Below, in pieces: positions 35,067 to 43,448 of a stretch of 64,000 nt of DNA. Location of the stretch: positions 62,001 to 126,000 of the forward strand of contig DASZMV010000037.1 of NCBI GenBank assembly GCA_035551675.1, in the 5' to 3' direction. Made by a program: the position numbers and the translations under genes. Origin of the DNA: JAFECT01 sp035551675. Lineage in GTDB: Bacteria > Pseudomonadota > Alphaproteobacteria > Caulobacterales > Caulobacteraceae. Positions within the stretch are counted from its first letter, which is position 1; each line of letters begins with the position of its first letter. The notes under the pieces were generated by a model. The model ran no database searches. It was not told the origin of the DNA and was given only the letters and a program-made list of their open reading frames with translations.

Positions 35067-35826
35067 CCCTGATCTCAGCTCCGGACACGGCGTCGACGAA
35101 GCTGAGGAGGAGGGCCAACTCTGGCGCGATTTCAAGCGGAAGGGGTCGTCTGACGCCCGGGCGCGCCTCTTCAACCTGCACCTCGAGTTCGCGCGACGCA
35201 TAGCCAAGGGCCACTACCTTGATCGAAAGCGCGGCGACATAGAGCTCGCCGACCTCGTTCAGCTTGCGAACGCAGGTCTGCTGGAAGCACTCGACCATTT
35301 CGATCCCTCGCGCGGCGCGCCATTTCGCGCGTATGCCCGCCGGCGGATCGTCGGAAGTATTCTGGACGGCCTCACGCACATGAGCGAGATGCGCGAGCAA
35401 CAGTCCTTTCGTCGTCGCGTCCGTCGCGATCGCGTCAGATCGCTCTTGTCGGAGGACTCGCAAGGCGCAGGTTCGACCGCGGATGCGCTCGAATCGCTCA
35501 TCGACTTGGCAACGGGCCTCGCCGTCGGCTTTATGCTGGAGGGGTCGGGCGGTTTCGCGGACGATAGCGCGGCCGATCCTGGCCCGTCCGCCTATTCGAC
35601 CCTGGCCTGGAAGGAGACGGTGAATCTGCTTTTGGCGGAGCTCGAAAGCCTACCCGATCGTGAACAGACAATCATCCGTCAACATTATATCGTAGGCCTG
35701 AACTTCGACCAAATCGCAGACGGGCTTCAGGTCAGTCGAGGGCGAGTTTCGCAACTGCACCGATCTGGCCTTGCCCGGCTGAGGGTGCGGCTAGGCGCGA
35801 CGGAACCGTTTTTCCTCACCAAATGA
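35008..35826 (+). CDS. fliA: FliA/WhiG-type sigma factor (sigma-28-like)
   Basis: A 272-residue sigma-70-family protein. Region 2 is visible as RLFNLHLEFARRIAKGHYLD and DLVQLANAGLLEALDHFDPS, with the FliA-like FRAYARRRIVGSILDGLTHM. Region 4 has the helix-turn-helix FDQIADGLQVSRGRVSQLHR. The ATG at 35008 overlaps fliP by 59 bases; a TTG at 35050 is an alternative start, so the N-terminus is uncertain. FliA normally transcribes late flagellar genes. Many alphaproteobacteria lack fliA, so its presence at the end of this operon suggests a transferred or specialised flagellar system. No flgM anti-sigma gene is in view. Confidence 0.85.
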   Translation: MYLSTAGAWFSRASLAASDDPDLSSGHGVDEAEEEGQLWRDFKRKGSSDARARLFNLHLEFARRIAKGHYLDRKRGDIELADLVQLANAGLLEALDHFDPSRGAPFRAYARRRIVGSILDGLTHMSEMREQQSFRRRVRRDRVRSLLSEDSQGAGSTADALESLIDLATGLAVGFMLEGSGGFADDSAADPGPSAYSTLAWKETVNLLLAELESLPDREQTIIRQHYIVGLNFDQIADGLQVSRGRVSQLHRSGLARLRVRLGATEPFFLTK

Positions 35827-36004
35827 GGAGACCGCTGCATCTATTCGGCGTCGCCGTTCGATCTTGTATGTTGGCCTTATCGATGGCTCGCTTTCTTCCA
35901 GAGCCTTCATAATATCATTTTATTCAAAATATTACCGACATAATTGGCTTCCGCCCCCAGGCACCATTTTCGCCGGAACTCCGAACAATACATAATTGAC
36001 CGGC
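35827..36004. other. AT-rich gap between the flagellar cluster and the catabolic island
   Basis: This 178-bp gap lies between the sigma-factor stop and the convergent ferredoxin gene. Its right half is strikingly AT-rich (around 35908-35945, with AATATCATTTTATTC and AAAATATTACC). No coding frame, tRNA end, direct repeat or clear hairpin terminator was seen. It may mark the edge between two separately acquired blocks. Confidence 0.45.
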
Positions 36005-36325
36005 CTAGAATTGCCGCGGCGGCAACCGAACGATCAGGCCGTCGAGCGGTCCGGTCGCCGCGATCTGGCACGCGAGCCGGCTGTTGCTCTTCGGCTCGAA
36101 GGCAAATCGTAGGGTGCGCTTTTCGTTGAGACCAGGAGCGCCGGTTCGATCGGCCCATTCCGGATCCACGTAGACGTGGCACGTTGCGCACCCCCCGTCG
36201 CCGCCACAGTCCGCCACGATTCCCGGCACGTGGTTCAGCACTGCGCCAAGCATCAGACTGTCGCCCACCCGAACGTCGACGGCATGTTCTACGCCGTTGT
36301 GTTCAATAAAGACGACCTTGACCAA
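36005..36325 (-). CDS. [2Fe-2S] ferredoxin, adrenodoxin/putidaredoxin type
   Basis: About 106 residues with the vertebrate-type 2Fe-2S pattern C-x5-C-x2-C (ADCGGDGGCATCHVYVD) and a fourth Cys in RLACQI. Such ferredoxins pass electrons to cytochromes P450 or Rieske oxygenases. I chose the TTG at 36325 because it gives the family N-terminus (VKVVFIEHNGVEH) and has GGAG about 8 bases upstream. The in-frame ATG at 36376 lies inside an inverted repeat that looks like an operator and has no ribosome site; GTG 36340 is a third option. No oxygenase or reductase partner lies in the window. It is divergent from the HMG-CoA-lyase-like gene. Confidence 0.88.
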   Translation of the reverse strand: MVKVVFIEHNGVEHAVDVRVGDSLMLGAVLNHVPGIVADCGGDGGCATCHVYVDPEWADRTGAPGLNEKRTLRFAFEPKSNSRLACQIAATGPLDGLIVRLPPRQF

Positions 36326-36371
36326 GCTCGGCTCCGACACAGGCCCGGAAACGCCGGGAGGTCGATTATAG

Positions 36372-36402
36372 TACATATGCGAATAATATCTCTATATATG
36401 TA
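36372..36402. promoter_or_regulatory. AT-rich inverted repeat between ferredoxin and lyase genes
   Basis: TACATAT (36372-36378) and ATATGTA (36396-36402) are exact inverted repeats flanking an AT-rich 17-base spacer. The pair sits in the divergent promoter region of the ferredoxin and HMG-CoA-lyase-like genes. Similar CATATAT/ATATATG half-sites occur before other units of the island, so this is a candidate shared operator. Confidence 0.45.
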
Positions 36403-36446
36403 GAAAGGAAATTGAGACAATTTACGAGGGCGCGGACGGACGGGGC

Positions 36447-37427
36447 ATGAGCGAGCACATCGAGATCGTCGAGGTCGGACCCAGGGACGGGCTGCAAAAC
36501 GAAGCCGTGGTCCTGTCGGTGGAGGACCGGGTGGCCTTCATCGAAAAGTTGGCGGCTGCCGGAGCCCGGCGCATCGAAACGGTGAGCTTCGTCAATCCGA
36601 ACCGCGTGCCGCAAATGGGGAACGCCGAAGCTGTATCGGCGGCGCTCGGCAAGACGCCAGGGCGCTCGTGCATCGGCGTCGTGCTCAACACCAAAGGGTA
36701 CGACCGCGCCGTCGAGGCTGGAGTCGATGAGGCGAACCTGTCGGTCGCCGCGTCCGAAGGCTTCGCCCGGGCGAACAGCGGCATGGGCGTTACCGATCAG
36801 CTGCGCATGATCGCCGGAATTGCTGAGCGCGCGCTCAACTCCGTCCGCGCGGGATCGTGCGGACCGAAACTATCGGCAACGATTTCGACGGCGTGGGGCT
36901 GTCCGTTCGACGGCGAGGTGTCGGTCGGACAGGTGGCGGCCATCGTGCACGAACTCGCGATGCTGAAAATCCCCAAAATCGCGCTTGCGGACACCATCGG
37001 CGCCGCCGATCCCTGGTCGGTGCGCAAGACGGTCGAGGCTGCATACAAGGCCGCGCCCGACGCGGTCATCCGCCTGCACTTCCACGACACCCGCAACACC
37101 GGCTTGGCGAATGCCTATGCGGGCGTCGGAGCGGGTGTTCGCGTGCTCGACGCCTCGTGCGGCGGCATCGGCGGGTGTCCTTTCGCGCCGAACGCCACCG
37201 GCAATATCGCGACCGAGGACCTGGTTTACATGCTCGAGCGCGGCGGCTTCGAGACGGGGTATGACTTGAGCGGGCTGATCGACGCGGCGACGTGGATCGG
37301 CGAAAAGCTCGGCAAGGTCCCGTCCTCCAAGCTCTCGAAAGCCGGGTCGTTCCCAAATCTTGGCGTCCCGGATCGTTGGCCCCGTAAGGAAAAAGCGTCA
37401 ATGCTCGCGACGGAGGTTTCGGCATGA
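36447..37427 (+). CDS. HMG-CoA lyase-like protein
   Basis: A 326-residue TIM-barrel lyase of the DRE-TIM family. VEVGPRDGLQNEAVVLSVED at the N-terminus carries the catalytic Arg-Asp, and CGGIGGCPFAPNATGNIATE (about 236-255) is the hydroxymethylglutaryl-CoA lyase active-site Cys loop. RLHFHDTRNTGLANAYAG gives the metal-binding His pair. Length matches bacterial HMG-CoA lyases of leucine and terpenoid-acid degradation. Substrates may be other 3-hydroxy-3-methylacyl-CoAs. It overlaps the SDR gene by 4 bases. Confidence 0.9.
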   Translation: MSEHIEIVEVGPRDGLQNEAVVLSVEDRVAFIEKLAAAGARRIETVSFVNPNRVPQMGNAEAVSAALGKTPGRSCIGVVLNTKGYDRAVEAGVDEANLSVAASEGFARANSGMGVTDQLRMIAGIAERALNSVRAGSCGPKLSATISTAWGCPFDGEVSVGQVAAIVHELAMLKIPKIALADTIGAADPWSVRKTVEAAYKAAPDAVIRLHFHDTRNTGLANAYAGVGAGVRVLDASCGGIGGCPFAPNATGNIATEDLVYMLERGGFETGYDLSGLIDAATWIGEKLGKVPSSKLSKAGSFPNLGVPDRWPRKEKASMLATEVSA

Positions 37428-38170
37428 ACGGCGGGGTCGCCCTGGTTACCGGCGCGGGAAGCGGGATCGGTCGGGCGGTGGCCGTGGGGCTCGCCGGCGC
37501 CGGCTATTCCGTGGTGCTGGTGGGCCGCCGGGCGGACAAGCTGGGCGAGACCGCAAAGCTCGCCGGCGACGCGAGAATGTTGGCGGCGCCGGCGGATGTC
37601 GGCGATCCGCAGGCCGTCCGACAGGTCTTCGAGGCCGCCGTCGAGACATTCGGTCGGCTCGACCTCCTGTTCAACAACGCCGGCGTCGGCGCGCCGCCGC
37701 GCGACATCGACGAGTTGTCGGTCGACGATTGGCTGAACGTGGTCCAGGTCAATCTGAACGGCGCCTTCTTCTGTGCGCGCGAAGCATTCCGCGTGATGAA
37801 GGCGCAGCGACCGCGCGGCGGCCGGATCATCAACAACGGCTCGATCTCGGCGCATGTTCCGCGGCCGCAATCCGCCGCCTATACCGCGACCAAACACGCG
37901 ATCACGGGCTTGACGCGCAGTCTCTCGCTCGACGGCCGGCCCCACGACATCGCCTGCGGACAGATCGACATCGGCAACGCGGAGACGCCGCTGGCCTCGG
38001 CGATCGGCAAGGGCGTGCCCCAGGCGGACGGCAGCGTAAAGGCCGAGCCGATGATGGCGGTGGACGATGTGACGGCCGCCGTACTGATGATGGCGGGATT
38101 GCCACTCTCGGCGAACGTTCAGTTCATGACGGTGATGGCGACCAAGATGCCGTTTATCGGACGCGGTTGA
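37424..38170 (+). CDS. Short-chain dehydrogenase/reductase
   Basis: A 248-residue classical SDR. GAGSGIGRAVAVGLAGAG binds the nucleotide; NNAGVG is the structural motif. Ser in GSISAHVPRP and Tyr-Lys in AAYTATKHA form the catalytic set (about residues 138-156). Cofactor preference and substrate cannot be read with confidence. It starts within the stop of the lyase gene, so it probably oxidises or reduces a hydroxy/keto intermediate of the same pathway. The C-terminal QFMTVMATKMPFIGRG is typical of SDRs. Confidence 0.9.
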   Translation: MNGGVALVTGAGSGIGRAVAVGLAGAGYSVVLVGRRADKLGETAKLAGDARMLAAPADVGDPQAVRQVFEAAVETFGRLDLLFNNAGVGAPPRDIDELSVDDWLNVVQVNLNGAFFCAREAFRVMKAQRPRGGRIINNGSISAHVPRPQSAAYTATKHAITGLTRSLSLDGRPHDIACGQIDIGNAETPLASAIGKGVPQADGSVKAEPMMAVDDVTAAVLMMAGLPLSANVQFMTVMATKMPFIGRG

Positions 38171-38233
38171 CGTGTCGGAGCGAAGACATCCGCCGCATTT
38201 GACAACCTGCTCTATCGCTTCGCACAGTGGGAT

Positions 38234-38677
38234 ATGACCGACACCTCAGATGCAACCAGCGCCGTGGAGCGAGCGGTCGTCGAGCTTTCGCTTGCAATCG
38301 GACAGATCCGGCGTCGAATGCGCGCCGAAGTCAATCCGCGCGAATTCAATCTGTCGCAGCTCGGTGCCTTGGTGCGTCTCGAGCAAAACGGGTGGACCAC
38401 AATCGCGGACCTCGCCCGCGGCGAGTCGATGAAGCCCCAATCCATGGCGACCATCCTGACCGGCTTGGAAGAGGAAGGGCTCGTGACGCGACGACCCCAT
38501 CCTACCGATGGCCGCCAGGTCCAATTCTCCCTCACCGAAGCCGGCGTGGAGGCGCGTCGGCAGCGCAGCCTGGCAAAGCGGGAATGGCTGGTTGCCGCTA
38601 TGCTGAAGCTCTCCCCCGCCGAACAACGCCGGCTTATCGACGCGATCCCTCTCATCCGACGTTTAGGGGATTCCTAG
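38234..38677 (+). CDS. MarR-family transcriptional regulator
   Basis: A 147-residue winged-helix regulator. The recognition region includes WTTIADLARGESMKPQSMAT and the wing GLVTRRPHPTDGRQVQFSLT, the MarR hallmark. Flanking helices form the dimer interface. It follows the lyase-SDR pair after 63 bases and precedes the large cupin-TPP operon, so it may regulate either; MarR proteins usually repress catabolic or efflux genes and release DNA on binding an aromatic or related ligand. Confidence 0.88.
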   Translation: MTDTSDATSAVERAVVELSLAIGQIRRRMRAEVNPREFNLSQLGALVRLEQNGWTTIADLARGESMKPQSMATILTGLEEEGLVTRRPHPTDGRQVQFSLTEAGVEARRQRSLAKREWLVAAMLKLSPAEQRRLIDAIPLIRRLGDS

Positions 38678-38758
38678 GTCGGCGCGCGGTTCAGGCCACG
38701 ACTCCCAGCACATCAACAGTTTGCCTGTTGACTTCTCACTCGGATGACGTATAATTTC

Positions 38759-38790
38759 CATATATAAAGAAAAGACGCACATATATGCGT
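38759..38790. promoter_or_regulatory. Operator-like repeats before the cupin operon
   Basis: CATATAT (38759-38765) and ATATATG (38781-38787) form an inverted repeat. The second half lies in a near-perfect 16-base palindrome, ACGCACATATATGCGT (38775-38790, one mismatched pair). It lies about 45 bases before the first cupin ATG. The CATATAT unit recurs before other island operons. Confidence 0.5.
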
Positions 38791-38834
38791 TCTGGGTCGG
38801 GAGCCCTGAGAACCTCTGAGGTTGGAAACCGATC

Positions 38835-39749
38835 ATGAAGATCGTGCAAGTCGACGAGCTGCCCATGAAGACCAAGGGCGACGGCTCGGGTCACTCCGCG
38901 GGCCGCGGCGGGCCCGGACACAGCGGCGTCGAGATTTTCGACCCCACGGTCCTGGGGCGTGACGGCACGCGGCCGGACAACTTCTATTTCGGCATGAGCT
39001 ACGCGGGGCCGGGCGCCTTCATGACCCCGCGCCATCACCACAACTTCGATCAGATGCGCTACATGCTCGAAGGCGTGTGGCACGATCCCGCGGGCTTCCT
39101 CGAGCCCGGATCGCTGGGCGTCTTCCCAGAGGGAACCTACTACGGCCCGCAGGACAATCCCGAAGACTCCGGTACGGTCCTGGTCATGCAGTTCGGGGGC
39201 GCCAGCGGCGCCGGCTACCTCGACAAAAATATCGGGCGCAAGGCCGCGGCCGAACTCAAGACCCTGAACGTCGGCATTTTCGAAGATGGTCTCTACAAAC
39301 GCAACCCCGGAGTCGCAGGGCCGCCCGTGCAGGACGCCTACGAGGCGATCTGGGAGCACGTGATGCAGCGGCCGATCGTCTATCCCAAGCCGCAGTATCC
39401 CACGCCGATCTTCATCGACAGCAAGGCGTTCCCCTGGACGCCGCTGGAAGGAGTCGATGGCGTCGAGGAAAAGGCGCTGGGCACTTTCACCAGCTGCAAG
39501 TACAGCGTGGCGCGCTATCAGGTGGCGCCCGGCGCCACGTTCAAGGCGAAGGGACGCGGCGTCTATTTCGTGCTGTCCGGCGCCGGGCGGTTGGAAGACG
39601 GACCGTACCGCGCCAAGACCTCGCTCTACCTCGAAGAAGATGAAACCGCGACCTACGTCGCATCGGAACTTTCCGACATTCTCTATCTCGGCTTGCCGCG
39701 ACTTGTGACCATTCAGGTCTCGCCCGCGCCCGCCATCGCCGCCGAATAG
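38835..39749 (+). CDS. Cupin-domain protein
   Basis: A 304-residue protein with an N-terminal cupin: PRHHHNFDQMRYMLEG carries the clustered His residues of motif 1, and GVFPEGTYYGPQ resembles motif 2. A second beta-rich region near the C-terminus (GRGVYFVLSGAGRLEDGPYR) looks like a further cupin fold. It is a distant relative of the two cupin proteins at 40815 and 59587, sharing the YGPQ and VMQFG-type segments. The reaction is unknown. It is the first gene of an operon whose next gene, 12 bases on, is a ketopantoate-reductase-like enzyme. Confidence 0.8.
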   Translation: MKIVQVDELPMKTKGDGSGHSAGRGGPGHSGVEIFDPTVLGRDGTRPDNFYFGMSYAGPGAFMTPRHHHNFDQMRYMLEGVWHDPAGFLEPGSLGVFPEGTYYGPQDNPEDSGTVLVMQFGGASGAGYLDKNIGRKAAAELKTLNVGIFEDGLYKRNPGVAGPPVQDAYEAIWEHVMQRPIVYPKPQYPTPIFIDSKAFPWTPLEGVDGVEEKALGTFTSCKYSVARYQVAPGATFKAKGRGVYFVLSGAGRLEDGPYRAKTSLYLEEDETATYVASELSDILYLGLPRLVTIQVSPAPAIAAE

Positions 39750-39761
39750 GAACGCTGCGAT

Positions 39762-40811
39762 ATGGGAAAACGGATCGCCATGGTCGGCTCCGGCGCCATC
39801 GGCGGTTATATGGGTGCGCACATGGTGCGGGCCGGCGAGGACGTGACCTTCATCGACGCGTGGCCCGAGCACGTCGAGACGATGCGCCGCGACGGCCTGT
39901 CGGTGAAGGGGATGGAGCCGGGGTACGACTTTACTACCCCGGTCAAGGCGCTGCACGTCGGCGACGTCCAGAGCCTTATGCGCGAGGCGCCGATCGACAT
40001 CGCGTTCATCTCGGTGAAGTCCTACGACACCGCGTGGGCGACCCAGCTGATCCTGCCCTATCTCGCCGAAGACGGCGTTCTGGTCTCGCTGCAGAACGGA
40101 ATCAATGAGGACGCGATTGCCGGCGTCGCCGGCTGGGGTCGCACCCTGGGATGCTGCGTGGGAATGCACGGGGGTGAGATGACCGCCGCCGGCGTCGTGG
40201 AGCGGACGACGCCGCTCAACATGACCGGAAAGCCGGAGCTGCTCGTCGGCGAGGTGCACGGCCGGATCACGCCGCGCGCGATCGAAATCGCCAACCTGCT
40301 GAGTTGCGCGGCGCCGGCGTCCACGACCAGCAACCTTTGGGGCGTTCGCTGGTCCAAACTGATCATCAATGCCATGCGCAACGGCGTATCAGCGGCCACC
40401 GGCCTGGGCGGCAAGGCGCGCGACTCGAACGACGAGGCGCTGTGGCTCACGCTTCGCCTCGGCGCCCAGGCCATCCGCGTGGGCCGCGCCATGGGATTGT
40501 CGCTGGAGCCGATCGCCTTCGACCTGGACGCGATCGTGCGGGCCGGAGACGGTGACGCCGCGGCGCGCGAACAGATCAAGCAGCACATCAGCAAGACCAT
40601 GTCGGGCCGCGCCGATACCCAACGTCCGTCCATGGGTCAGGACATCCTGAAGGGCCGGCGCACCGAGACCGACTTCATCAACGGCCTGGTGGCGCGGCGC
40701 GGCAAGGAATACGGCGTGGACGCCTCGCTGCACGAAAAGCTGAACGACATTATCCGGCGGGTGGAACGCGGCCAGGTCGCGCCGTCACTCGAACTCATTG
40801 CGGGGCTCTGA
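39762..40811 (+). CDS. Ketopantoate-reductase-like (PanE/ApbA) dehydrogenase
   Basis: A 349-residue NAD(P)-dependent reductase. GSGAIGGYMGAHMVRAGEDV is the N-terminal dinucleotide fold, SVKSYDT and LQNGINED follow, and WSKLIINAMRN plus GRRTETDFINGLVARRGKEY supply the catalytic Lys and the C-terminal PanE signature. Real pantothenate synthesis genes are not nearby and the protein is longer than PanE, so it more likely reduces another 2-keto acid in this operon. It is flanked by cupin genes with gaps of 12 and 3 bases. Confidence 0.85.
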   Translation: MGKRIAMVGSGAIGGYMGAHMVRAGEDVTFIDAWPEHVETMRRDGLSVKGMEPGYDFTTPVKALHVGDVQSLMREAPIDIAFISVKSYDTAWATQLILPYLAEDGVLVSLQNGINEDAIAGVAGWGRTLGCCVGMHGGEMTAAGVVERTTPLNMTGKPELLVGEVHGRITPRAIEIANLLSCAAPASTTSNLWGVRWSKLIINAMRNGVSAATGLGGKARDSNDEALWLTLRLGAQAIRVGRAMGLSLEPIAFDLDAIVRAGDGDAAAREQIKQHISKTMSGRADTQRPSMGQDILKGRRTETDFINGLVARRGKEYGVDASLHEKLNDIIRRVERGQVAPSLELIAGL

Positions 40812-40814
40812 TCC

Positions 40815-41699
40815 ATGGAAGTCATCGTCGCTACTGACGTTTCGGTCGCCGACCCGAATAACGGACTCAACGTGCGAACGGGTTCGATCAATACCCAGCG
40901 CCTGGTCGGCGACGACGCGCCGGACGGCCTAAATTTTTGGCTGGTGCGCAACACCTTCGACAGCAATGGCGGCGAGGTGTTCCAGACGCCGCGCCACCAC
41001 CACAGCTTCGCCCAGATCAAGATGGTCGAGAAGGGTTCGTCCAACTTCGTTCCCGGCAAGGATATCGAAGAAGGCGAGATCGCCTATTTTCCGAAGTCCG
41101 CCTGGTACGGCCCGCAGGCGAAGGACAACTGCACCAGCTTCAGCATGCAGTTCGGTTTCAATGGCGAGCACCAACGGGGCAAGCGCTGGGAAGACCGTCG
41201 CGTCGAGGCGATGGAGCGGCTCAGCGCCCGGGGTCGGTTCGAGAAGGGGCTCTATCACGAGACGCACCCGCTGGAGGGCGAGCCGCGAACGCGTGACAGC
41301 GTCGAGGCGCTCTATGACGAGCGCGCGCGGATGGTCCTGGGCAAGCCGCTGCCCATCGCCGACGAGGCCTACGATTCAGTCATCCTGATGCATCCCAAGG
41401 CCTTCCCGTATTTCGCGGTGTCGGCCGGGGTGGAACTCAAGGTCCTCGGACGCTTCTACGACCAGCCGGGGCCGAACGGCGATGTGTGCATCTCCATGGT
41501 GCGGCTGTCGGACGGTGGCGGCTACACGCTCGGCGACGATCGCGCTCAGATCGGCTGGACTTTGGACGACGGCCTCGTCATCGACGGTAAAACCTTTCCG
41601 CCGCTGACCAGCTTCTACAGCCCAAGGGGCGAGACGACCGAACTCTCGGGCACGGACGGCATCGAGGTCTATCTGGTGACCTTCCCCCGCCTCGATTGA
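40815..41699 (+). CDS. Cupin-domain protein, paralogue of the one at 59587
   Basis: A 294-residue protein with the cupin motif TPRHHHSFAQIKMVEKG and GEIAYFPKSAWYGPQ. It is clearly homologous along its length to the cupin at 59587, for example DAPDGLNFWLVRN against EAPDGLNFVFVRN and KDIEEGEIAYFP against QDIGEGEIGYFP. Both are next to closely related TPP enzymes. A metal-dependent isomerase, hydrolase or dioxygenase is possible from the fold; no reaction is claimed. It starts 3 bases after the PanE-like gene. Confidence 0.8.
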   Translation: MEVIVATDVSVADPNNGLNVRTGSINTQRLVGDDAPDGLNFWLVRNTFDSNGGEVFQTPRHHHSFAQIKMVEKGSSNFVPGKDIEEGEIAYFPKSAWYGPQAKDNCTSFSMQFGFNGEHQRGKRWEDRRVEAMERLSARGRFEKGLYHETHPLEGEPRTRDSVEALYDERARMVLGKPLPIADEAYDSVILMHPKAFPYFAVSAGVELKVLGRFYDQPGPNGDVCISMVRLSDGGGYTLGDDRAQIGWTLDDGLVIDGKTFPPLTSFYSPRGETTELSGTDGIEVYLVTFPRLD

Positions 41700-41766
41700 G
41701 CTGTAGGGCATTCATCGCCGCCGATGCGTCGAAGGGCGCGGCCGGCCGGATTGAAGGGCGAAAGCC

Positions 41767-43419
41767 GTGAGCGCGGGCGATCAGACCATGAAGCTGTATC
41801 AGGCCTTGGCCAAGGCGTTGGTGGACAACGGCGTCGACACAATCTTCGGCCTGGTCGGCGACGCCAACATGTTCATGGTCGACAGCTTCGTGCATGACTA
41901 CGGCGGCACGTTCGTCGCGGCCGGACACGAGGTCGGCGGCGCGCTCATGGCCCTGGGCTACGCGTCGCTTTCCGGGAAGGTCGGCGTCTGTTCGGTAACC
42001 CATGGCCCCGCGGTCAGCAACACCGTCACCGCCCTGATCGAGGGCGTCAAAGGTTCGCTCCCCGTCGTGGTTCTCTGCGGCGACACCGCAGTGGAGGATC
42101 GCGAGCAGAACCAGAATATCGCCCAGCGCGACATCATCGTCGCGACCGGCGCCGGCTTTGAGCAGGTGCGGTCGCCGCGCACCGCGCTGCAGGACCTGGC
42201 TCGCGCCCTGCGCCGCGCGATGGCGGAACAGCGTCCCGTGGCGTTGAACATTCCCGCGGATTTCAATTGGCAGGATGTCGCCTATGAGCCGGTCCAGGTG
42301 CTGACGCCGGACACTCGCGCCGTCGTGACCGAGAGCGTCGATATCGACAATGCGATCGGCATCATCGCCGCCGCGCGCCGCCCCGTGATCATCGCCGGTC
42401 GCGGCGCGGCCACCGCCGAGGCCAGGGACGCCATGCTCAAGCTCGCCAAACGAATCCAGGCGCCGCTCGCAACCACGCTCAAGGCCAAGGACCTGTTCCG
42501 CGGGGACGACTACAACCTCGGCATATCCGGCACGGTCAGTACGCCCGCCACCGTGGCAACGATCGTGGAGGCGGACTGCCTCATCGCGTTCGGCGCGAGT
42601 CTGACCTTTCGAACGACCTCGCATGGCGCCTTCGCGAAGGGCAAACGCGTCATACAGGTGAATCTGGAGCCCGCCGAGATCGCCAAGAACCTCCAGCCCG
42701 ACGTGGGGCTTGTCGGTGAGCCCGGCCGCGTCGCCGATCTGCTTCGCCACTGGCTCGACGAAGCCGAGATTCCGCCGTCCGGCTGGTACGGGGACGAACT
42801 CAAGAACCGGATTGCGTCCGATCTCCCCGAACTCGATCCGGCGCTGGATTACGACAACGGCACGGTGAACTTCCGGCGCGCGCTGTTGCGCCTGGACGAG
42901 GCGGTTCCGGAAAATCGCGTCCTGGTCACCGACGGCGGTCGTTTCATGCGTCACCCATGGACGCTCTGCAGGACGTCTGGCCTGAACGCCTTCGTCCCGC
43001 CCTGCAACAGCGGTTCGATCGGATTGGGTTTTTCCCATGCCATCGGCGCATCCTATGCCGCGAAAGGACGCCCGGTGCTCCTGGTGACGGGGGATGGTGG
43101 ATTCGTGCATGGCGGGCTTGCGGAGTTCAACACCGCGGTGCGGCACAAGGTCGACCTCGTCGTCATCGTCTGCAACGACGGTGCGTTCGGCTCCGAGGTC
43201 GCCAAGTTTTCGTGGAAGATCACCGACCGAAAGATGCCGCCCGGCCTGATTACTTTCGATTGGCCCGATTTTGCGCCCGTCGCGCAATCGCTCGGCGGGG
43301 ACGGCGTGACGGTTCGCCGTTTCGAGGATCTGGATCTGGCGGAAGACGCCATCCGCAACCGCACCCGGCCGCTGCTGATCGATCTCAAGGTCGATCCCTA
43401 TCGGATGCAGATGGCCTGA
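41767..43419 (+). CDS. TPP-dependent enzyme, acetolactate-synthase/decarboxylase type
   Basis: A 550-residue three-domain TPP enzyme. The catalytic Glu is E55 in AAGHEVGGALMALGY; the TPP/Mg motif is TGDGGFVHGG with VCNDGAFGSE closing it. The family includes acetolactate synthase, benzoylformate decarboxylase and oxalyl-CoA decarboxylase, and which reaction applies here is not clear. I chose GTG 41767 for its AAGGGCG ribosome site; ATG 41788 is possible. It is a clear paralogue of the enzyme at 57931 (shared NGVxTIFGLxGDxNMFM and GAGFEQxRSPRTA). No regulatory subunit gene follows, so valine synthesis is unlikely. Confidence 0.9.
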   Translation: MSAGDQTMKLYQALAKALVDNGVDTIFGLVGDANMFMVDSFVHDYGGTFVAAGHEVGGALMALGYASLSGKVGVCSVTHGPAVSNTVTALIEGVKGSLPVVVLCGDTAVEDREQNQNIAQRDIIVATGAGFEQVRSPRTALQDLARALRRAMAEQRPVALNIPADFNWQDVAYEPVQVLTPDTRAVVTESVDIDNAIGIIAAARRPVIIAGRGAATAEARDAMLKLAKRIQAPLATTLKAKDLFRGDDYNLGISGTVSTPATVATIVEADCLIAFGASLTFRTTSHGAFAKGKRVIQVNLEPAEIAKNLQPDVGLVGEPGRVADLLRHWLDEAEIPPSGWYGDELKNRIASDLPELDPALDYDNGTVNFRRALLRLDEAVPENRVLVTDGGRFMRHPWTLCRTSGLNAFVPPCNSGSIGLGFSHAIGASYAAKGRPVLLVTGDGGFVHGGLAEFNTAVRHKVDLVVIVCNDGAFGSEVAKFSWKITDRKMPPGLITFDWPDFAPVAQSLGGDGVTVRRFEDLDLAEDAIRNRTRPLLIDLKVDPYRMQMA

Positions 43420-43448
43420 ACGTTCACCGCAATCGGAGACGGACACCT

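Noticed and set aside
38736..40259. Minus-strand open frame of 507 codons
   Set aside because: Antisense to the cupin and PanE-like genes; no domain recognised and the composition is that of a shadow.
41578..43446. Minus-strand open frame of 622 codons
   Set aside because: Antisense to the TPP enzyme, with the same shadow composition; the plus-strand protein has clear catalytic motifs.
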